Shown here: positions 57,420-64,000 of the stretch, in pieces
Layout of the letters: every line of letters starts with the position of its first letter
Position numbering within the stretch: position 1 is the first letter of the stretch
Assembly (NCBI GenBank): GCA_020086605.1
Contig: JACBWW010000049.1
Coordinates: 298,201-362,200, forward strand
DNA: 64,000 nt
Direction of reading: 5' to 3'
From: Lanius collurio
Taxonomy: Eukaryota > Chordata > Aves > Passeriformes > Laniidae
Program-made: the position numbers and the translations under genes
Notes under the pieces: model-generated
The model's input: the letters and a program-made list of their open reading frames with translations, nothing else
Told to the model about the DNA's origin: nothing
Databases searched by the model: none

Positions 57420-57653
57420 CCTAATTCTAGATTGGATATTGGGGAGCAAATTCTTCCCTGGGAGGGTGGGCAGGCCCTGGCACAGGGTGCCCAGAGCAGC
57501 TGTGGCTGCCCCTGGATCCCTGGCAGCGCCCAAGGCCAGGCTGGACAGGGCTTGGAGCAACCTGGGATAGTGGGAGGTGTCCCTGCCCATGGCAGGGGGT
57601 GGAACTGGATGATTTTGAGGGTCCCTTCCAACAAAACCACTCTGTTATTCTAT
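57420..57653 (+). mobile_element. CR1 LINE 3' fragment, + strand
   Basis: TCTAGATTGGATATTGGGGA, CAGGCCCTGGCACAGGGTGC, AGCAGCTGTGGCTGCCCCTG, TGGACAGGGCTTGGAGCAAC and TGCCCATGGCAGGGGGTGGA, ending at ACTCTGTTATTCTATGC. Low divergence in the middle, so one of the younger copies. Confidence 0.94.
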
Positions 57654-58581
57654 GCACATTCAAAGGTCCATGTGCACCTGGTCACCACGAGGGTTTTCAG
57701 GCCTGCACAGCATCCCTGGGTTGTGTTTAACACCCCAGCTGCCACAAGAATGGAAATTTAGGGCAGAAAAGCAACATCCCTAGAGAGAAAGGCAACCTTT
57801 TATTAAAGGGGAATCCCTTGCTGGGTGCAAAGGGACCCATCCCAGGCTCTTCTGTGTTAGTGCCACTCCTAAATTTTCACTTTGCTGCCTCATTTCATCC
57901 TCATGCAACATCCATCTGATTCCAACAGGAATAGCTGAACACACACAAGCTGTCCTTAGGGGAGGAGGCACCCCCAGGCACCAGCCTCCTTCTGCTCTGG
58001 AATCTGCCCTTGCAGGTCTAGGGACTCCTTGGCTGGCAGGTCATTAATTGCAATCAGAGAGAGAAACAGAGAACTTGTGATATTTCAAAACTTTTTTTCT
58101 TTCCTCCAGCTCGCAGTGGCCAACTATTTTTTTAATAAGAAATGTTCTTGAAAGCTGTTCTGGAAGGGACTGATTCCATTTAGTAATTGGAGAATGATTC
58201 ATTTAGACTTTGGAAGTTCTCATTTTGGGGTTTGGTTTCAGTTTTTTAGCAAATTGCTTGAGATTTCAAAACAAAAAGTCATTCTGAAAGGAAGCATTAA
58301 TTTTTTACTTTTATTTTTTCATTGAAACGAAACATTTGGGCATCTGTGATTTTTTTCTCCCCCAGAAGTCTTTACCAGCCCTGGAGACTGAGCAAAGCAG
58401 TCAACAGGAGCTGTTGGTTTAGAGGAGCTGGCATTTGCTGTGGAGGGAAGAGGGATTGTTTAGGCATCTCCAGTCTGTCCTGCGTGGAGATATCGGAGCC
58501 AGGAGCTGGCTCTGCTCCCTGCACTCCTCTGCTCAGCTCTGAGGAGCTCCTCATGTCCTCTGTGAAATAAAAAAGGGCAGG
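57654..58581. other. Intronic stretch, no gene seen
   Basis: T-rich from 58080 to 58330; otherwise nothing recognised. Confidence 0.45.
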
Positions 58582-58586
58582 ACTGA
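58582..58586. repeat. Possible LTR target-site duplication, left copy
   Basis: ACTGA, to be compared with ACTAA at 59106-59110; four of five bases agree. Confidence 0.45.
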
Positions 58587-59105
58587 TGGTCCTTTTTAAG
58601 CCTTTATTAAAAGTGATCAGCTCGGGTGGGGGCCCTGCCCAGCTTCGTTGCCCCAGCTTCGACTTGGAGGAGGAGGAACTTCAGCTCTGCCACTCCCTGT
58701 GATAGAGCCGGGCCCTCGAGTGTTCCTCACGGGCCGGGGCTGTGCACGAAGGTGGATACGGAGGGGATGGGGCTGATTCGCCGTCCTCAGGGCAGTGGCT
58801 CCAGCAGACTTTCTCATTAGGGTGACTACTTGAAGAAACTCCAAAGCTGCCCAGGTAGTAGTTGCCGATAGAGCAACCTGGTTCATTTTTCTTAAAAGTT
58901 TGTTGGCTCGTTTTTAAACTATTATTTTCTAGGGATTTTTTACTCCCAAGGGTCTTTTCGGCTCTAGTTTCCATATTCAGCCCTTTTTTTTTTTTTTTCT
59001 TTTCTCTGCTACTCTTCAGGCAGGCCAGCCCCGAAAGGGGTAAGGAGGGAGTTGTAAATTCCTGCATTGGAATGCAAGCCCTGATAAGAGGCCGCTTTCT
59101 TCACA
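58587..59105 (-). mobile_element. Probable solo LTR (519 bp), endogenous retrovirus-derived
   Basis: On the minus strand it starts TGTGAAGAAAGCGGCC and ends GGCTTAAAAAGGACCA, so it has the TG...CA termini of an LTR. An AATAAA signal lies 16-21 bases from the 3' end (58603-58608). The flanks ACTGA (58582-58586) and ACTAA (59106-59110) could be a 5-bp target duplication with one change. Its CpG content is higher than that of the surrounding intron, and an internal A-run appears on the minus strand. No retroviral coding region adjoins. A 128-codon minus-strand open frame across it has no domain. The family is not recognised. Confidence 0.62.
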
Positions 59106-59110
59106 ACTAA
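59106..59110. repeat. Possible LTR target-site duplication, right copy
   Basis: ACTAA directly after the CA that closes the LTR on the + strand. Confidence 0.45.
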
Positions 59111-59160
59111 GTGGTTTTTTTTTTTTTCTTTAACTGCAAGAGAAATTTTAACTTTTGGGT

Positions 59161-59224
59161 TACAAAGCTACAATAAAGTACAAAATTACAATGAAATACA
59201 AAGCTACAATGAAGTACAAAATAA
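59161..59224. repeat. 18-bp minisatellite, about 3.5 units
   Basis: Units TACAAAGCTACAATAAAG, TACAAAATTACAATGAAA and TACAAAGCTACAATGAAG are followed by a partial TACAAAATAA. Unit 3 is closer to unit 1 than to unit 2, suggesting a 36-bp higher-order step. Because 18 is a multiple of three, the minus strand shows a periodic ALYFIV-like peptide, which is a by-product. Confidence 0.88.
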
Positions 59225-60449
59225 ATGGATAATTGTTAAATCGATAATCTGGTCCCTTATTTATAACACTCTGTGTGTCCTTCTGGCACCCAGAGCCTCC
59301 CCAGGCCACCCAAGCTGGCCCTGTTGGCTTTCTGAGTGTGTGCCAGCACATCATGCTCCTCCTGAGCCTTGGGAATAGGATCCAGCAGCCTTCTGCAGGC
59401 ATCCTCACCCCGTGGAAGAAGCAGTGACACAAGACTCTCACCTCTGAGCCACACCAGTCCCCTTCCTAGATCCCTTTGGCGCTGGGTTAGTCAAGGGATG
59501 GCCAAACTCTCCCCCACACAATTCCTCAGGTGGAGCTGGCCTGGATTAACTGGATCCCTGCTGCTTTGAGACACCTCAGAAGCCAGAGGAGAATTTTTTG
59601 GTTTCCCAACAAAAAACCAGCTCTGTCAGAGAGGTTTTATGCCATTCTCTGGCAGCAGACACCTACCCCAGTGTCTGGGGAGTGACCCTCCCCATCCTCC
59701 TGCTCTCTATCTCTTCCCATCCACCTCAGCCACTTGTGTGGAAAATTTGTACACCCCAAAATGATAACTCTCCTTCCTAACATGATACAAACAAAAAAAA
59801 ATCATTTAAACAAGCTTTTTTCTAGTGATTACTGTGGAGGGGGAGGGAGGTTTGTTATCCACCCTCAGACTCATTGCCAGACCAGGAGAAAAAAAGGGAA
59901 AAGTTCCAAAGTGCTGCCTGGGCTCAGCAGGTAACCTGATGCGCTGCCTCTGGCAGAGCTCATTGATCTGCCCTGGCTTTAACTTTCTTGGTCAGTCTTC
60001 TGAGCCACCAGAGAGTCTCAGGTAACCTCAGCTGCCTACACAGGCTGCAATAAGACCTTTCTTGAAGGGTCTTTTCCTTGCTTGACTTTCTGCTGTCTGA
60101 AAGCCCGTGGCTCTTTCAGGCACAGGGGTTTTGTTCTTTCTTTTCCCCTTCTCCTCCTTGTTTTTCCTTCCCAGTCTTTTCCTCCAGCGTTGCTTCTGGA
60201 AGGGGCTGTGTGGGTCAGGCTTGCAGGGGGTTGAAATATCACACTCTGGGCCACTCTGAGCTTTAACAGTGAGAAAAGAGGGATTTACTGTCTCTTGCAG
60301 AGCTTTGTGATCCTATAAGCCCTCAGCTGTCCCTGCCCTGTTCTCCCTGTGCTGTTTTATCCCAAAAAGTTGCAAACTGGAGTCTCTCCAATAAGGCAGC
60401 AATTTTTTGCAAGGTGTTTTGCCCTTGCCTGGAATGATGGAAAAGTTTT
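59225..60449. other. Intronic stretch, no gene seen
   Basis: Nothing recognised. No internal retroviral sequence was identified on either side of the nearby LTR. Confidence 0.45.
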
Positions 60450-60770
60450 AGAACCAGGGAATATCCTGAGTTGGAAGGGACCCATATGGATCATCCAAGT
60501 CCAGCTGCTGGCCCTGCGCAGGACAGCCCCATAAATCACAGCAGATCCCTGAGAGCGTTGTCCAAAGTCTGTTCCTGAACTCTGACAGGGTTGGTGCCAT
60601 CACCACATTCCTGGGGATCCTGTCCCAGTGCCTGACCACCCTCTGGGTCTCACAGTCATGGCTGGGGCCATTTTATAGGAAAATCTTTCTCTATCCTTTC
60701 CTGCCTTAACATCCTGCCATGGGGCAGCTTTTGAAGCCTTCAGACACCTGGGAGTCCTGTCAAAGGTACC
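60450..60770 (-). mobile_element. CR1 LINE 3' fragment (GAGAGCGTTGTCC type), - strand
   Basis: AGAACCAGGGAATATCCTGA, GGAAGGGACCCATATGGATC, GGCCCTGCGCAGGACAGCCC, CCTGAGAGCGTTGTCCAAAG and CACATTCCTGGGGATCCTGT. After 60665 the match is weaker but continues (GGGGCAGCTTTTGAAGCC, GGGAGTCCTGTCAAAG). Confidence 0.92.
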
Positions 60771-63057
60771 TGATAATTGTCCTAATCTTCCTGAGGATGG
60801 AGCAGCCACATGGAGAACATGGTTTCCAGCTCAAATCCTACTTTTCCTCAGAAATCTGTACCCAGCTGGGCTGTGCCTCCCCATCAGAAAGGAGGCTCAG
60901 AGCTACTTGAGCTGTTAAGTTCAACACCCTCGATGTGTCCGAGGCATTTGTGGCCATTTCTCACTGCAAAGGAGATTTCCAGTTCTGTGCTGCTGCATGG
61001 GGAGGAGAAAAACATAAATGCTGTGAGGGAAAGTAATTCCAGGAAATCTGAAATACGTAATTTGGTTTGAAAGTCTCCAGTCGTTTGCTTGGCTGTCAGT
61101 GGTGGCAAAGGCAGGAGTGAATGAGCTCTGGGGATGTCTTGGTTCGACTCCTCCCGAGTCACAGCTGGCCTGAGAACCCCTTCCACTCGATAGCAAGGGA
61201 AAGTGGAGTCATCCTCTCTCAACTGGCCTTGGCATGGAGCGATTCCCTCTTCTTCCCAGGCAGTTCTGGAAATTGGGACGGGCATTTCGGAGGGAAGCAG
61301 CAGCGGGGCATCAAAGCATCCTGCCCTGAGCCCAGGGAATCCTAATCTGCCTGCTGAGGTACAGCTAAAGTACCCATCCTTTCACACCTTTGGAGACAAG
61401 GAAATAGCCCGACAGCTCTGCAATGGCCTTTTGAAATGAGATCGGGGCGGAGGAAATTCTCAGGACGGGGAGCTGTGGCTATTGATGGTGATAAAGCCCC
61501 AGGTGAATAGGAGGCTCCTGGGAATCCTATTTCTCTACAGATAACATTGAATAAACCCCTCTGAACCAGCCCTCTGAGCAGAACAGGCGATCCCCAGTCC
61601 TGGAGAACTGACCCATGGCTGCATCCATCCCCTAAATGCCACCGTGTCCCTTTTGGGAGTGCTTTTCCTGCCCTGCTGTGCTGAGCAGTGCAGGGCAGAG
61701 CTGTGCCCTTCACAGGTTGATTGTCTCGGTGGCTGTACCTGCCTGAGGCAGCTCAGGGACAGCACTGGGCACTGCGGGCCATAAGACGCAGGCGTGTGGT
61801 AAATGTGTTTTGATAACAACCTTTTCTTTGATTAGCTTATTTTGCCAGGGGGCAGTGGGGAGGGGTGGGAAGATAATTAGTTTGTGCAGTGGGTTCCAGC
61901 AGAAGCTTTCTCCTCATGCAGCCCTGTGAGTTTGGTGTCCTACTTGGGATTTGTCTCCATCACAGGAACGTGGGCAGCTCAGGTTTGGCGTTGCAGAAAG
62001 CTCAGCCTGTGGGGGAAGGTCTCTACATATCCCCCAGGAGATACCTAGGGAGGGAACAGGGACAGGGATAAGCTGTATGGCCACCCTGAGCAGCCTTAAA
62101 AATCTTAAAAATCAGGTCTGCACTGGAGACTGGAGCTGAGATTACAGGGAAATTGAGATTACAGCAAAGTCACAGGGACTGTCACAGGGAAGGAGTATTC
62201 TCTGACTGGAATTGCAACACAGATGATGACAGAGCCAGCAGGGACATTCAGACCTCGAGAAGCAGCAAAATAAGGAATAATCAGGTGCTTAAACACAGGT
62301 ATATTGAGAATATAAGGAGACTTTGAATTATAGGTGTTTTTATTTACACAAGGAATTAAATTCTGTGGCCCATCCCTGTGGGCGGCTGGGGCACCTCAGG
62401 TATGAAACGGTCACCTGGGGCTGACAAATATGACACAGAATCTGCTTTTCTTCTGGAGGATAAGATGGGGGCCTGAGGACATCCCCAGTGACTTTAGACC
62501 TCTGTATGTTGGCAACAAAACAGAGCCTAACCCCAGCTTGGGATGTTATCCCCTCAAGTTCTCAGAACAGACAAAATTCCATGGGTTTTGCAGCATGACC
62601 AGGGTGAAATTTAAAGTCCTCCAATGCCCTAATTTGCAACAAAGCAGGGCTTTGCTGCAGGGCTGTGGCACTCAGCAGTGTCAGGGAATACGGATGGCTC
62701 AGGGAAGTGTCTCATTCACTGGGCCATTTGTAGGGAATCGCTCTCTTTTAGGGAATCTGTCTTGCTGTCAGGTGCTCCCCGGTGCCTCTGCAGCCCATGA
62801 GCTGCCAATGAGGGAAAATGGCACGTCAAAGGAGCCCTCCCCAGGGTGGGGGAACATCAGCCTTGTGCTGCCACTGCTGCTCCTGTGACATCTCATCAGC
62901 CTCCACCGGTGACAAGTCCCGAAAGGGAATGGAGCAGGAGAGGAGCAGGGAGAGATTCATCCTAAAGAAAAGCACAGCAAACCTTTAAGGTGTGTCTTTA
63001 TCCAGACTCAGTCTGTCCATGGACCTGCACACACTCCTGCCCATAAACACAGGCCAT
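60771..63057. other. Intronic stretch, no gene seen
   Basis: A 31-bp near-palindrome lies at 61668-61698. A 152-codon + frame at 62430-62888 ends in a hydrophobic tail but has no family match or splice context. No transposon was recognised. Confidence 0.4.
61668..61698. other. 31-bp imperfect palindrome
   Basis: CTGCCCTGC (61668-61676) pairs perfectly with GCAGGGCAG (61690-61698); the centre TGTGCTGAGCAGT is itself partly palindromic (TGCT/AGCA). Confidence 0.65.
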
Positions 63058-63155
63058 CAGAGAATCGTTTGTGTGGGAAGAATCCTTAAAAACTCATCTC
63101 ATTCCACCCCTGCCATGGGCAGGGACAACTTCCACTCTCCCAGGCCATCCCTCAA
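63058..63155 (-). mobile_element. CR1 LINE 3' fragment, - strand
   Basis: CAGAGAATCGTTTGTGTGGG, AATCCTTAAAAACTCATCTC, ATTCCACCCCTGCCATGGGC and AGGGACAACTTCCACTCTCC. It is diverged at the terminus and truncated after about 100 bp. Confidence 0.88.
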
Positions 63156-63198
63156 GCAGAGGTAGATCCTTTCCACTCTGACTTCTGTACCAGAGAGA

Positions 63199-63239
63199 TT
63201 TAATTTTTTTTTATTATTATTTTTTTTTCTTTAATTTTT
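63199..63239. repeat. T-rich low-complexity run
   Basis: T-runs broken by ATTATTA over about 40 bp, just upstream of the next CR1 fragment. Confidence 0.85.
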
Positions 63240-63269
63240 GGGTACTTTTGGATACAAGAATTTGGTATT

Positions 63270-63436
63270 TCTGGAACAGTCTCCACAGGGAAGTGGTCAC
63301 AGCACGAAGCCTGCCAGAGTTCAGGAAGTGTTTGGGCAATGCTCTCAGGCACAGGGTGGGATTTTTGGAGTGTCCTGGGCAGGACCAGGAGTTGGACTTA
63401 GTGATCCTTGTGGGTCCCTTCCAATGCTGGATTCCT
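63270..63436 (+). mobile_element. CR1 LINE 3' fragment (GAGAGCGTTGTCC type), + strand
   Basis: CTGGAACAGTCTCCACAGGG, AAGTGGTCACAGCACGAAGC, CTGCCAGAGTTCAGGAAGTG, GCAATGCTCTCAGGCACAGG and AGTGATCCTTGTGGGTCCCT, ending near TTCCAATGCTGGATTCCT. Confidence 0.93.
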
Positions 63437-64000
63437 CTCCCAGCAGAGCTGTGGTCCTGGAGGGAGGTTCTGAGAGTTCACAGGAGCTTCTGAGCTTGAA
63501 GCTGATTCTCTCCTCCTGCTGTGGGGCTTTATTTTGTGGGGGATGCTCCCTGAATTGCTCTAAGCACTCTCTTCTCCCTAACCCCAGCAACATCTGCATT
63601 TCTTTTTCTTGGTGAGTGGCTCTGAGAAACTCTGTCCTGTTTTCTTGAACACACCGTCTTCCATCATTTTCCACTTCACATATGGATGCAAGAAACCAGG
63701 ATATTCAAATAAAACATGTTTTCTTGCCTTCCTCTGCAGGGAAGGCCAAATTCCCAGTGAAGAATAGAGGTGTTGGCTGTGAACTTCTCCTGCTCCTGGG
63801 CAAGGGGCTTATTTGTGTTCTTTAGGGACACGGGGCAGCCCCACAGCAAGCAGCTTGGCTGTCCTGGAATTAGCCCCTGCTAGGAAGGAAGGGCAGGTTT
63901 CTTTTCATTTCCCTCCAACATTTGCTTCTCTGCCTGGGAAGTTGCACCAGCAATCAGCACGTTTATTGTTGGTGGTCTGGTGGCAACAAATAAAGAGAAA
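63437..64000. other. Intronic stretch to window end, no gene seen
   Basis: Nothing recognised. Confidence 0.45.

Larger units (their letters stand above)
54092..64000 (+). other. PLXNA4: Downstream PLXNA4 intron (partial; 3' end outside window)
   Basis: The next plexin-A exon should finish the PSI domain with a cysteine followed by basic residues (CTRKER-like in PLXNA4). No such acceptor-plus-coding block was found up to the end of the window, so the intron is at least 9.9 kb. It holds CR1 fragments, one LTR and an 18-bp minisatellite. Confidence 0.6.

Noticed and set aside
58681..59067. 128-codon minus-strand frame
   Set aside because: Lies wholly inside the probable LTR and includes a poly-Lys run from an A-homopolymer; LTRs of this kind are not coding.
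59160..59441. Minus-strand frame with periodic hydrophobic six-residue repeats
   Set aside because: The periodicity comes from the 18-bp minisatellite, not from a protein repeat.
62430..62888. 152-codon + frame ending in a hydrophobic tail
   Set aside because: The tail resembles a GPI signal, but there is no signal peptide, domain or exon structure.

Overview
The window looks like euchromatic, gene-poor DNA from a bird, probably a songbird. The evidence is more than two dozen CR1 LINE fragments, many ending in the avian CR1 3' signature (a terminal TTCCAACCCAAACCATTC-like block followed by ATTCTRTG octamers), plus an avian ERVL-type solo LTR. SINEs and bacterial-type genes are absent. The songbird placement rests on the look of the CR1 subfamilies and is an inference.

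One protein-coding segment can be supported: a 101-bp exon on the + strand at 53991-54091. It encodes the first half of a plexin PSI domain (five cysteines and the DPHCGWC signature), with a strong 3' splice site before it and a consensus GTGAGT donor after it. The wording of the peptide fits plexin-A4 (PLXNA4) best among plexin-A paralogues. No neighbouring PLXNA4 exon (end of the Sema domain, or second half of PSI) was found, so the rest of the window is read as about 54 kb of the upstream intron and about 10 kb of the downstream intron. PLXNA4 is a single-pass axon-guidance receptor for class 3 and class 6 semaphorins; nothing in the window suggests an operon or a multi-gene system.

The intron sequence is a layered repeat record. 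Younger CR1 3' ends of three recognisable types lie on both strands at about equal frequency. Ancient CR1/L3-like fossils are seen at 34490-34860, 39474-39560, 42845-43640 and 45320-45800. Two LTRs are recognised, both on the minus strand: an avian ERVL-type LTR (about 14800-15350) and an unassigned LTR (58587-59105) with a near-matching 5-bp flanking duplication. A 163-bp unit of unknown origin occurs twice (31579-31741 and 36320-36482). Short tandem repeats, several hairpins and AT-rich blocks that may be conserved non-coding elements make up the rest. A 10-N assembly gap sits at 26396-26405.

No undescribed biological system is evident. The most useful items for follow-up are the paired 163-bp unit, the CR1 inverted pairs near the PSI exon, and the AT-rich blocks, including one with a 14-bp hairpin carrying two NK2-like homeodomain sites. 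All open reading frames other than the PSI exon appear to be chance or repeat-derived.
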